DNA of 38,105 bases from positions 1 to 38,105 of the forward strand of contig JANXAH010000144.1 of NCBI GenBank assembly GCA_025062415.1, given 5' to 3'. Position 1 is the stretch's first letter; every line of letters begins with the position of its first letter. Below the pieces are notes generated by a model, which was given only the letters and a program-made list of their open reading frames with translations, did not search any database and was not told where the DNA came from. The position numbers and the translations under genes are program-made. The stretch comes from Anaerolineae bacterium (GTDB lineage Bacteria > Chloroflexota > Anaerolineae > B4-G1 > DUEL01). Of the stretch, positions 28,560 to 37,232 are shown piece by piece.

Positions 28560-29717
28560 ATGAAAAGCCTGCAGGCGCGCCTTGGGAGAATTCCTCCTCT
28601 CTGGTGGCAGGTAGGGCTGCTGGCCCTGGCCGTTCTCCTGCCCCTCCCGATGAGCGACTATTACCGGTCCGTTCTGTGGCGGACGGCCCTCTACGCCATC
28701 CTGGGGCTGAGCCTGAACATTATCGTCGGTTACGCAGGGCTCTTCCAGTTGGGCCACGCAGCGTTCTATGCCCTGGGCGCCTACACTTCGGCGTTGCTGA
28801 ACCTCTATCTGGACGTTCCCCTCATTCTGACTTGGCCCGCCAGCGTCCTGGTAGCCGCGTTCTTTGGCTATCTCATTTCCCGGCCCATCATTCATCTCCG
28901 GGGCGACTATCTCTGTGTGGTAACCATTGCATTTGGGGAGGTGGTCCGACTGGCGCTGGTCAACAACATCTTCGGCATCACGGGCGGGGCCAACGGGCTC
29001 AGCGGTATTGACCGCCCTGTCCTCTTCGGCCTTGTCCTCCGGACTCCTCTCCAGCACTACTATCTGGTTCTCTTCTTCCTGGTTCTGACCCTCTTTGCTG
29101 TCCGGCGGCTGGAGAACTCCCGCCTGGGGCGGGCCTGGGTCTGCATCCGGGAGGACGAGACTGCGGCGGAGGCGATGGGCATAGACACGGTGCGGGCCAA
29201 ACTCCTGGCCTTCGTTGTGGGCTCCGCGTGGGCTGGCCTGGCGGGCGCACTCTACGTGGCCCGCGTCCCCGTCGTCTCCCCCGATCTGGCCCGCTTCATT
29301 GAATCGGTGGTGATGTTCTGTATCGTCGTCTTGGGCGGCACAGGCTCTATCCCCGGCGTCTTTGTCGGTACCCTGGGGATGGTTACCCTGCCGGAACTTC
29401 TCCGCTTTCTTCAGACCTGGCGAGACGCCTGGATGGGTGTGGCGATGGTGGTGATGATGATCGCGCGACCGGAGGGGCTATGGCCCAGCCGTCGCGTCCG
29501 GATGGAGATTCGGGGCGAAGAAGAAGAGGAAGCGGGATTCCCGACGGGAGTGGAGGAAGACCCTCCAGATCCATCGTCGGACAACTCTGGAGAACCCGAT
29601 TTCAGTGGGGAGGTGTACCAACTCTACGACGAAGAGACCTACCTGATCACGCTCCTGGAGGAAGGACCCAGGGGCCTTCCATCGGAGGGTGACCCTTCGG
29701 GGAAAGATGCGGTGTAG
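28560..29717 (+). CDS. livM: Branched-chain amino acid ABC permease LivM-type with acidic C-terminal extension
   Basis: [34 protein letters not shown]-terminal [30 protein letters not shown].... Confidence 0.94.
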   Translation: MKSLQARLGRIPPLWWQVGLLALAVLLPLPMSDYYRSVLWRTALYAILGLSLNIIVGYAGLFQLGHAAFYALGAYTSALLNLYLDVPLILTWPASVLVAAFFGYLISRPIIHLRGDYLCVVTIAFGEVVRLALVNNIFGITGGANGLSGIDRPVLFGLVLRTPLQHYYLVLFFLVLTLFAVRRLENSRLGRAWVCIREDETAAEAMGIDTVRAKLLAFVVGSAWAGLAGALYVARVPVVSPDLARFIESVVMFCIVVLGGTGSIPGVFVGTLGMVTLPELLRFLQTWRDAWMGVAMVVMMIARPEGLWPSRRVRMEIRGEEEEEAGFPTGVEEDPPDPSSDNSGEPDFSGEVYQLYDEETYLITLLEEGPRGLPSEGDPSGKDAV

Positions 29718-29726
29718 GGGGAGAAT

Positions 29727-30587
29727 ATGGCGCTTCTGGAACTCCGTGATCTGACGAAGCAGTTCGGCGGCCTGACCGCTGTAGACCATGTCACCTTTGA
29801 CGTCCACGAGGGGGAGATCCTGGGGCTTATTGGCCCCAACGGAGCCGGGAAGACAACCATCTTTAACCTTATCACCGGCATCTATGCCCCGACAGAGGGA
29901 GAGATTTTCTTTGACGGGAAACGGATCGCCCATCCGCCCCTGGGAGCCCGTAAGTTCATAACCCCGGTCTGGTGGGTTCAGTGGCTACCAGTCCGGTCTG
30001 TGCGGGAGCAATGGGACCAACTGCGCACTCTCCGACCCCACGAGATCACCGAAATGGGCATTGCCCGGACGTTTCAAACCATCCGGCTCTTCAAAAATAT
30101 GACGGTCCTGGAGAACGTAATGGCGGGAGTGCACCATCGGACCCGCGCCGGGCTCTGGGGGGCCATCTTCCGGCCACCCTTCCAGCGGCGGGAGGAGGCC
30201 TTTATTGTCTCTGAAGCGGAGCGCTGGATCCGATTTATGGGGCTGGAGGCGTACCGAGACGAACTGGCAAAGAACCTTCCCTATGGGCATCAGCGGCGGC
30301 TGGAGATCGCCCGCGCACTGGCGGCAAACCCTCGTCTCCTGATTCTGGACGAGCCGGCGGCTGGGCTGAACGAGGCGGAGACCCTGGAACTGATGGACGT
30401 CATCCGGCAAATCCGGAACTCCGGCATCACAGTTCTCCTGATTGAGCACGATATGAAGGTCGTGATGGGTATCTGTGAGCGCATTGTTGTTCTGGACTAC
30501 GGGAAGAAAATCGCGGAAGGGACTCCGGAGGAGGTACAGCGGAACCCGCGCGTCATCCAGGCCTATCTGGGTGAGGAGGAGGTGTGA
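29727..30587 (+). CDS. livG: Branched-chain amino acid ABC ATPase LivG-type
   Basis: [57 protein letters not shown]. Confidence 0.95.
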   Translation: MALLELRDLTKQFGGLTAVDHVTFDVHEGEILGLIGPNGAGKTTIFNLITGIYAPTEGEIFFDGKRIAHPPLGARKFITPVWWVQWLPVRSVREQWDQLRTLRPHEITEMGIARTFQTIRLFKNMTVLENVMAGVHHRTRAGLWGAIFRPPFQRREEAFIVSEAERWIRFMGLEAYRDELAKNLPYGHQRRLEIARALAANPRLLILDEPAAGLNEAETLELMDVIRQIRNSGITVLLIEHDMKVVMGICERIVVLDYGKKIAEGTPEEVQRNPRVIQAYLGEEEV

Positions 30588-30589
30588 GA

Positions 30590-31303
30590 ATGCCGCTCCT
30601 GAAGATAGAGAACCTCCACACGTTCTATGGCCATGTCCATGCCCTTAAGGGAATCAACCTGGAGGTGGAAGAGGGGGAAATTGTCACCCTTATTGGGGCC
30701 AACGGAGCGGGCAAAAGCACGACCCTCCGCACGATCTCTGGCCTGGTCCGCCCGCGCGAGGGAAGGATTGAGTTCAACGGACATCTCCTGAACAACGTCC
30801 CGGCCCACCAGATTGTCCAGATGGGGATCTCCCACGTTCCCGAAGGGCGGCGCATTTTTACCACCCTTACAGTGATGGAGAACCTGATGATGGGGGCTTA
30901 CACGATTCGGGACGAGCGGGTGATTCAGGAAAACCTGGAGCGGGTCTTTACGCTGTTCCCACGGCTGGCAGAACGAAAGAACCAGTTGGGAGGCACTCTT
31001 TCCGGTGGGGAGCAGCAGATGCTGACCATCGGACGGGCCCTGATGGCCCGGCCGCGCCTTCTCTTGCTGGACGAGCCCTCGTTGGGCCTGGCCCCTATGC
31101 TGGTTAGGGCGATCTTTGAGACCATTCGGGAAATCAACGCAGGTGGAACCACCATCCTGTTGGTGGAGCAGAACGCCCGGGCCGCGCTGAAAATCGCCCA
31201 TCGGGCCTATGTCCTGGAGACCGGGCGCGTCGTTCTTTCCGGCCCCGCCCATGAACTGATGCAGGACGAGCGGGTCCGGAAGGCTTACCTGGGAGAGCGG
31301 TGA
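30590..31303 (+). CDS. livF: Branched-chain amino acid ABC ATPase LivF-type
   Basis: LIGANGAGKSTTLRTISGL; LSGGEQQMLTIGRALMARPRLLLLDEPSLGLAPMLV. Confidence 0.96.
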   Translation: MPLLKIENLHTFYGHVHALKGINLEVEEGEIVTLIGANGAGKSTTLRTISGLVRPREGRIEFNGHLLNNVPAHQIVQMGISHVPEGRRIFTTLTVMENLMMGAYTIRDERVIQENLERVFTLFPRLAERKNQLGGTLSGGEQQMLTIGRALMARPRLLLLDEPSLGLAPMLVRAIFETIREINAGGTTILLVEQNARAALKIAHRAYVLETGRVVLSGPAHELMQDERVRKAYLGER

Positions 31304-31361
31304 AGGCGGTTTTTCGCAAGGGCGGCCTCGCCGCTCCAGCAAAGGGCAAATCCTATCGTAC

Positions 31362-31394
31362 GGGGCAGGCCACGTGCCTGCCCCGCATTTTTCT
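31362..31394 (+). terminator. Intrinsic terminator after livF
   Basis: GGGGCAGGC-CACGT-GCCTGCCCC-GCATTTTTCT. Confidence 0.85.
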
Positions 31395-31547
31395 ATTGCA
31401 ATTCTAATTGTCCTCTTGTGGGATTCTAACGCAAGGATGGCATGATAGTAGGCGCAATTAGATGCAATGGACTCTCCGCAGGCCAAACCCTGCGGGCAAA
31501 CAAAATAGAGATTCCCAAAATCCCTTCGGGGAAAGGAGGTGATGGTT

Positions 31548-31991
31548 ATGTCGCTGATGAGATGGGAGCCCTTCCGGGAACTGCTGAGCCTGCGCGAGGC
31601 GATGAATCGGCTGATGGAGGAGACTTTCCTCCGCCCGTGGGAGCCCTGGACCCGCTGGACGGAAGTTCCGGCGGTGGATATGTATGAGACGGACGAGGCG
31701 GTAGTGGTGAAGGCTGCTATCCCCGGCGTGAAGCCGGAGGATGTGGAGATCAGCGTCACCGGCGATACCCTGACCATCCGGGGTGAAGTCAAGCGGGAGG
31801 AGAAGGTCAAGGAAGAGAACTACGTCCGTCAGGAGCGCTACTACGGCACCTTCTGCCGGTCCCTTCTCCTGCCGACCCGGGTCGTCGCCGATGACGCGGA
31901 GGCCGTCTTTGAGAACGGTGTCCTGACCTTGACCCTCCCCAAGGCGGAGGAGGTCAAGCCCAAGGCTATCAAGGTCAAGGCCAAGAAATAA
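31548..31991 (+). CDS. Hsp20/alpha-crystallin small heat-shock protein
   Basis: VPAVDMYETDEAVVVKAAIPGVKPEDVEISVTGDTLTIRGE...FENGVLTLTLPKAEE; strong RBS AAAGGAGG. Confidence 0.95.
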   Translation: MSLMRWEPFRELLSLREAMNRLMEETFLRPWEPWTRWTEVPAVDMYETDEAVVVKAAIPGVKPEDVEISVTGDTLTIRGEVKREEKVKEENYVRQERYYGTFCRSLLLPTRVVADDAEAVFENGVLTLTLPKAEEVKPKAIKVKAKK

Positions 31992-32002
31992 TCCGAACCC
32001 TT

Positions 32003-32037
32003 GGGTGGTCGGCGTTCGGCGCCGACCACCCCCTTTT
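32003..32037 (+). terminator. Hairpin between the two hsp20 genes (attenuator/terminator)
   Basis: GGGTGGTCGGCG-TTCGG-CGCCGACCACCC-CCTTTTC. Confidence 0.75.
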
Positions 32038-32064
32038 CAAATCCCCGAAAAAGGAGGTGAGACT

Positions 32065-32505
32065 ATGTCGCTGATCAGCCCGCTGCGTGAGATTATGACC
32101 CTGCGCGAGGCAATGGATCGGCTGTTTGAGGAACCCTTCTTCCGGCCCTGGAGCCTATGGCGGCGCGGCACGCCGGAGGAGCCGCTGCGGCTGCCCGTGG
32201 ACGTCTACACCACCCCGGAGGAGATCGTTATCGTCGCCTCTGTCCCGGGCCTTCTGCCTGAGGAGGTGGACGTCTCCATCCAGGGGGACACGCTGACCAT
32301 CCGGGGTGAACTCCGCCCGCCGCTGGACAACGTCCAGTACCTCTTCCAGGAGCGGCCCTACGGTCCCTTCACCCGCTCCCTGGTACTGAACGTCCCAGTG
32401 GATGTGGAAAAGGCGGAGGTAACTCTGGAGAACGGCGTGCTGACCATTACGCTGCCCAAGGCCGAGGAGATCAAGCCCAAGACCATCAAAGTGAAGGCCA
32501 AATAA
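32065..32505 (+). CDS. Hsp20/alpha-crystallin small heat-shock protein (tandem paralog)
   Basis: LPVDVYTTPEEIVIVASVPGLLPEEVDVSIQGDTLTIRGE...LENGVLTITLPKAEEIKPKTIKVKAK. Confidence 0.95.
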   Translation: MSLISPLREIMTLREAMDRLFEEPFFRPWSLWRRGTPEEPLRLPVDVYTTPEEIVIVASVPGLLPEEVDVSIQGDTLTIRGELRPPLDNVQYLFQERPYGPFTRSLVLNVPVDVEKAEVTLENGVLTITLPKAEEIKPKTIKVKAK

Positions 32506-32513
32506 GAGCAAGG

Positions 32514-32546
32514 AGCGGCGGGGTCAAAACCCCGCCGCTTTTTTTC
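32514..32546 (+). terminator. Intrinsic terminator after hsp20 pair
   Basis: AGCGGCGGGG-TCAAAA-CCCCGCCGCT-TTTTTT. Confidence 0.92.
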
Positions 32547-32713
32547 AGTCTTCCAGTTCTCCACCACTGCGGAGGTGAAGCCTCTCCACTGCGGAAGATG
32601 AACTTCTTCGGCAGACCCCTCGCGCCTCCGGCCAGGGCGATTCCAACAGGAATGGACACACCAACAATCCCCTTCGTTTGCAGAAATACCCGTTAGGAGT
32701 AGGATAATAAAAG

Positions 32714-33469
32714 ATGGGCAGCGTTCATACTTTCGGAGATCCGTTGATTCGGCTTCTCTCCACCACGTCCACGAACGATGTAGCCCGGGACCTGGCGCGG
32801 CAGGGGGCTCCGGAGGGTACGGTTGTTGTAGCCGACTATCAGACTGCGGGGCGGGGTCGGATGGGGCGCCGCTGGTTGGCGCCGCCGGGGACCTCCCTTC
32901 TCTGCTCCCTTCTGTTCCGGCCCCATCCGGAGCATGCGCGGGATCTGCCTTTCCTCTGTGCGTTGGCCGCGGCCGACGCAGTAGAGAAGGTCGCCGGGCT
33001 TTCTGTTGCTCTGAAGTGGCCCAACGACCTGATCGTAGTACGGGGGGAAGGCTGGAGGAAACTGGGAGGGATACTTGCCGAAACGGAGGTTTCCGGCGGG
33101 CAGGTAGAATTTGTTGTGGTGGGGATCGGGATCAACGTCAATGTGCCTCCTGAGGTTCTGCCCAGCCTCTCTCCGGAGGCGACCAGCATTCTGGCCGAGA
33201 CAGGCCGGGAGACAGACCGGGAGCAACTGCTGATTGCTCTCCTGGAGCAGACCGACCTTCTGTACAGGCAACTGCGCGCAGGTCAGCGTCCCTTTGCCCA
33301 ATGGGTCACCCGTCTGGCGACGCTGGGGCAAGAGGTTCGGCTATCTACGGTGGAAGGGGAATGGTGTGGCATAGCGGAAGCCGTGGACGAAGAGGGTGCG
33401 CTCCTGTTGCGCACTCCTGACGGAGCACTCCGCCGGGTACTGGTCGGAGATGTCCTCCGGGCGCACTGA
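32714..33469 (+). CDS. birA: Biotin--[acetyl-CoA-carboxylase] ligase
   Basis: LLSTTSTNDVARDLARQGAPEGTVVVADYQTAGRGRMGRRWLAPPGTSLLCSLLFRP; KWPNDLIV. Confidence 0.94.
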   Translation: MGSVHTFGDPLIRLLSTTSTNDVARDLARQGAPEGTVVVADYQTAGRGRMGRRWLAPPGTSLLCSLLFRPHPEHARDLPFLCALAAADAVEKVAGLSVALKWPNDLIVVRGEGWRKLGGILAETEVSGGQVEFVVVGIGINVNVPPEVLPSLSPEATSILAETGRETDREQLLIALLEQTDLLYRQLRAGQRPFAQWVTRLATLGQEVRLSTVEGEWCGIAEAVDEEGALLLRTPDGALRRVLVGDVLRAH

Positions 33470-33500
33470 TTCCCTCAGGACGGACGAATCCAGGTTTGTT

Positions 33501-34124
33501 CTAATACTTCACCTCAATCACCTCCGGGTCCTGCAGCAGTGCTTCCACAAGTTTCCGGTGACTTTCCCTCCGACCAGCGGTGCGCAGCGTGAGTGTTAGA
33601 ATGTCCCCTGTTTTAATCTCCCGCTGGTGGTAAATTCGTATTCCGTAGTTCCTGAACATTTCCATCAGACTTCTTCGGCGGGGGGACTGGACAGGTAAAG
33701 AAATCTCATAGGTCACCGTCTCGCGGGTCTGGTCCAACCAGGTCTCCAGGGCTGGGAAGAGCCAGAGAGCGATGAGGGTTAGCCCTGTTGCGACGCCGAC
33801 CAGGGCATATTTCCCAACCCCGATGCCCATTCCCAGCGCAGCGGCCATCCAGATTGTCGCAGCGGTGGTCAGGCCGGTAATCCGATGGCCCTCCCGCAGG
33901 ATGGCACCGGCGCCCAGGAAACCGACACCAGTGACAATGTTGGCCGCGATACGTGTGGGATTGGTCTCAACACCGATATCCAGGGAGAGGATGGTGAAGA
34001 GGGTGGAGCCGACAGTAATGAGCAGGATGGTGCGGAACCCCGCACTCTTATCTCGGTACTCCCGTTCCACCCCGATAATTCCTCCAACCAGCATTGCCAA
34101 GAGGAGTTTCAGGATTTCTTCCAT
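33501..34124 (-). CDS. MgtC/SapB family membrane protein
   Basis: LLAMLVGGIIGVEREYRDKSAGFRTILLITVGSTLFTILS...RIAANIVTGVGFLGAGAILREG. Confidence 0.94.
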   Translation of the reverse strand: MEEILKLLLAMLVGGIIGVEREYRDKSAGFRTILLITVGSTLFTILSLDIGVETNPTRIAANIVTGVGFLGAGAILREGHRITGLTTAATIWMAAALGMGIGVGKYALVGVATGLTLIALWLFPALETWLDQTRETVTYEISLPVQSPRRRSLMEMFRNYGIRIYHQREIKTGDILTLTLRTAGRRESHRKLVEALLQDPEVIEVKY

Positions 34125-34158
34125 TCGGCCTGCTCCGACAAGGGGATAGAACAAACAA

Positions 34159-34184
34159 CGCCCGACCATCCGCATGATCGGGCG
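34159..34184 (-). terminator. Hairpin terminator after the TPR gene
   Basis: Minus strand CGCCCGATCAT-GCGG-ATGGTCGGGCG followed by TTGTTTGTTCT. Confidence 0.65.
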
Positions 34185-34211
34185 TATTAGGAAGATTTCA
34201 AAGGAACGCGG

Positions 34212-34865
34212 TTATGGCTGAGATTCTGTGTTGTTCTCTGTTTCCGACTTTTTCTTCTTCAGCGCTTGCCGAGCGCCGTAGGCGTAGATGGAGCCCGGGA
34301 GGGCGTCTATGGCCTCGTTGAAGCGCTGGATGGCCTCCGCCTCTTTTCCCGTGCGACGACATGCCAGGCCCAGGTTGTAGCAGGCCGCTGCCTGATATTT
34401 TGCGCCCAGCCGGATGCTGGTATCCGTGACCACCTCCCGCAGAATCTGGCAGGCCTCCTCGTTCCGACCCAACTTCAGAAGAGCCACTCCCTGGTTAATC
34501 TGGGCCACCCGTCGGGCCACCGGGTCTGCTCCCAACCGGAGGGCCAGGTCGTAAATCTGGAGGGCCCGCTCCGGATTCCCGCGCGCTGCCACAGCGTTCC
34601 CCAGGTCCACCAGTAACCGGACCCGCATTGTGAGCAGGTACAGTAGCAGGAGGAACAGCAGGGGATTCACCGGAACGGTCAGCGCCAGCAGCGCGCCGAT
34701 TCCAGTCAGGAGGAGCCCCTCCACGATGAAGCGGTTAGAGAGCCCCTGATGGCGCAGATAAGAAAGAAGATTAAAGCCCAGGATATACAGGAAGCCGATC
34801 AGCAGGATGAGCAAAGACGGGTGCACGGCCACCTCGGAACCCCGAAATGGGGACACGAAGGACAC
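34212..34865 (-). CDS. Membrane-anchored TPR protein
   Basis: N-terminal hydrophobic helices; GNPERALQIYDLALRLGADPVARRVAQINQGVALLKLGRNEEACQILRE...AACYNLGLACRRTGKEAEAIQRFNEAI. Start uncertain (GTG within a repeat). Confidence 0.82.
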   Translation of the reverse strand: MSFVSPFRGSEVAVHPSLLILLIGFLYILGFNLLSYLRHQGLSNRFIVEGLLLTGIGALLALTVPVNPLLFLLLLYLLTMRVRLLVDLGNAVAARGNPERALQIYDLALRLGADPVARRVAQINQGVALLKLGRNEEACQILREVVTDTSIRLGAKYQAAACYNLGLACRRTGKEAEAIQRFNEAIDALPGSIYAYGARQALKKKKSETENNTESQP

Positions 34866-34912
34866 AAAGAACCGCAGTTATGCAATCTGGTGAACTTTGT
34901 GTCCTTCGCGTC
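34852..34912. repeat. 18-bp inverted repeat (one mismatch), 25-nt spacer
   Basis: GACACGAAGGACACAAAG (34852-34869) / CTTTGTGTCCTTCGCGTC (34895-34912). Confidence 0.85.
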
Positions 34913-34922
34913 TTTTGTGGTT

Positions 34923-35897
34923 TTATGCGAAAAGATACTTGGCGGTCCGCTCCAGCATGGGCACGCCCTGGACTTCCGTTTCAAAAAGCGGCACCAGGGC
35001 GCGGACGTTGGGGAAGAGCCGCCGGATTTCTTCCATGTACTCCGCCTGCATAGCGATGCGGTTGCGGACGAACTCCGGCGGGTTCTCCCCGACGGCCTTG
35101 GGGTCAATCAGCATATTGACCACGACGCCGCCCACCGGGATGCCGAAGTCCTCAAACCAGTTGATGAAACGGCGGATGACTGCGATGGGCAGAGCCTCCG
35201 GCAGGGTGACGAAGAAGAAGGCCGTCTTCTCCGCGTCCGTCAGCAGCCGCTTGGCCTGGGAAATCCGGTCCCGGAACCGCAGCAGGTACTCCATCAGCGG
35301 GTCCTTCTCCTGCTTCTTCTTGCTGTAGGAGAGGAGTTCCCGCAGGGTCATCGCCTCCTGGCGGCTCTGGACCATCTTGTTGACCCACATAGAATAGACG
35401 CTGGACATCCCCAGGAGTCGGCGGGCATTGGCGGTGGGTGCGGTGTCAAAGACGTAGACCTCGTACTTGTCCTCAAACATAATGTCAATCATGTTCTCAA
35501 ACATCGCCGACTCCTCAAAGGCCGGGTTCATCGTGGCGGATTCCACGAACTCGTCGGTCTTCACCCGGATGTCGGCGTATTTGAGGAACCACTCAATTTT
35601 CTCCCGGATCTCCCGCTTGGACCGTTCAATGGTGTCCTTGGTGTCAATCTCGTAAGCCCAGAGGTTTGGAACACCTTGCACGGGGGTGGGCTTACCGAAG
35701 ACATCCTGGCGCAGGAGGCCGCTGAGGGAGTGGACCGGGTTGGTGGAAGCCAGAAGGGTGCGCCGACCCTGACGGGCGAACCAGAGCGCGGCGGTCCCCG
35801 CCATCACGGTTTTCCCCACGCCGCCCTTGCCGCCGAAAAAGATGTATTTCAGATTGGGGTGCTCCTGGACAAACTGGGTCATGGACTTTTCAATCAT
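34923..35897 (-). CDS. ArsA/Get3-like ATPase 1 (324 aa, single domain)
   Basis: KYIFFGGKGGVGKTVMAGTAALWFARQGRRTLLASTNPVHSLSGLL (deviant Walker A); VFDTAPTANARRLLGM. No cysteines. Confidence 0.9.
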   Translation of the reverse strand: MIEKSMTQFVQEHPNLKYIFFGGKGGVGKTVMAGTAALWFARQGRRTLLASTNPVHSLSGLLRQDVFGKPTPVQGVPNLWAYEIDTKDTIERSKREIREKIEWFLKYADIRVKTDEFVESATMNPAFEESAMFENMIDIMFEDKYEVYVFDTAPTANARRLLGMSSVYSMWVNKMVQSRQEAMTLRELLSYSKKKQEKDPLMEYLLRFRDRISQAKRLLTDAEKTAFFFVTLPEALPIAVIRRFINWFEDFGIPVGGVVVNMLIDPKAVGENPPEFVRNRIAMQAEYMEEIRRLFPNVRALVPLFETEVQGVPMLERTAKYLFA

Positions 35898-36874
35898 TCC
35901 ACACCTCCAAACATCACCTCCGCCATCCGCCGAATCATATCCAGGCCCGTCACATCCCGCTCAAACTCCGGGACGTAGGCCAGCACCTGGTTGCCGAAGC
36001 GCTGCCGGATTTCGGCCAGGTACTTCTTCTGCATCTGGATGCGGTGGCGCAGGTACTCGGGGATGTCCTGCTGTTCCAGTTCTGGTGGGATAACCCGGTT
36101 GACGATGTAGCCGGAAATCGGGACCTGGAATTTGGCAAAGAGCCCCGCAGCCTTGATCGTATCCAGGATGACCATCTCCTCCGGGATGAGGACGAAGAAG
36201 AAGGCCGTCTTTTCCTTATCGGTCAGTATGCTGGAGGAGGTGTTGATCCGGTAGCGGATATCCTGCAGTTCCGCCAGGATTTTGTCCTCCTCCAATTCCT
36301 CGTCCCGGCGCAGCAGCGCGGCAACCTGGGCGTACTCTTGCATCTCCTCCCGGAGTTTGGTGATTTTCTCAATCCACTGGTCGTAGACGCTGGCCATGCT
36401 CAAATAGTAGAGCGCGTGGCCCAAGGGGACCAGGTCGTAGATATAGTAGTCGTAGCCGCCGCTGACGACGATGTCTACCACCTGGTCAAAGATGGCGCTC
36501 TCTTCCATTGCTGGCTCGGCCGCCGCAGCCTGGATGTAATCCTCAATCTCATCCGGCACCTTCTCCAGGCCGTACATCTTCAGGATTTTCTGGCGGATTT
36601 CTTCCTGGTATTCCCGGATGCGCCGGTCGGCATCTATTTCCTGGGCGAAAAGGCCAGGGATGATCTCCACGGGCCCTTTCCCGAAGATGTCCTGCTGGAA
36701 GATGTCGGAGAGGGAGGCCTGAGGGTCCACGGAGAAGACCAGGACTTTATAGCCCTGTTTCGCCAGCCAGTAGGCCGTGGCGGCGGAGAAGGTGGTCTTC
36801 CCCAGCCCGCCCTTGCCGCCGAACATAATGTAACGGCGCTCAGGATGTTGTTTGAAGACTTCTGCGAGGGACAA
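35894..36874 (-). CDS. ArsA/Get3-like ATPase 2 (326 aa, single domain)
   Basis: RYIMFGGKGGLGKTTFSAATAYWLAKQGYKVLVFSVDPQASLSDIF; IYDLVPLGHALYYLSM. No cysteines. 4-nt overlap with next gene. Confidence 0.9.
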   Translation of the reverse strand: MSLAEVFKQHPERRYIMFGGKGGLGKTTFSAATAYWLAKQGYKVLVFSVDPQASLSDIFQQDIFGKGPVEIIPGLFAQEIDADRRIREYQEEIRQKILKMYGLEKVPDEIEDYIQAAAAEPAMEESAIFDQVVDIVVSGGYDYYIYDLVPLGHALYYLSMASVYDQWIEKITKLREEMQEYAQVAALLRRDEELEEDKILAELQDIRYRINTSSSILTDKEKTAFFFVLIPEEMVILDTIKAAGLFAKFQVPISGYIVNRVIPPELEQQDIPEYLRHRIQMQKKYLAEIRQRFGNQVLAYVPEFERDVTGLDMIRRMAEVMFGGVE

Positions 36875-36889
36875 GGTGGACCTCCTTGA

Positions 36890-36917
36890 GCGAGTGTGCG
36901 AGTGAGCGAGTGGGCGA
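36890..36917. repeat. 8-bp tandem repeat GCGAGTGN, 3 full plus 1 partial unit
   Basis: gcgagtgt-gcgagtga-gcgagtgg-gcga in the gap between small-protein and ATPase genes. Confidence 0.85.
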
Positions 36918-36919
36918 GA

Positions 36920-37192
36920 TTATGCCAGGGCGTCGGTCAGATCGCGTTCCCGGAGCATGCGGCGCTTCCATGTGGCGATCTGGGGGACGACGTAGGGAAG
37001 CAGGCGCAGGGAGTAGTAGGGCGGAAGGATGGGAATGCCCAGCAGGTCACCCATAGTGACCAGAATGAAGAGGTGCTCCATGCTCCCACGCGTCTTGAGG
37101 GCAAAGCGGGCCATGTCGTGCCCGGCCATACCGTAGAGGACACTCTTGACACCCTCCCAGAAGTTTTGCCATTTGTTTTTTTGTGCGGACAT
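36920..37192 (-). CDS. Small conserved-looking protein A (~90 aa), unknown
   Basis: MSAQKNKWQNFWEGVKSVLYGMAGHDMARFALKTRGSMEHLFILVTMGDLLGIPILPPYYSLRLLPYVVPQIATWKRRMLRERDLTDALA; paralog of next ORF. Confidence 0.85.
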   Translation of the reverse strand: MSAQKNKWQNFWEGVKSVLYGMAGHDMARFALKTRGSMEHLFILVTMGDLLGIPILPPYYSLRLLPYVVPQIATWKRRMLRERDLTDALA

Positions 37193-37232
37193 TTCGCTCC
37201 AACCTCCTGAAGGATTATAGAGAATTATACCC

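Noticed and set aside
34749-35978. 409-aa + strand ORF opposite ArsA-like ATPase 1
   Set aside because: Shadow frame of a well-recognised ATPase; no independent family signal.
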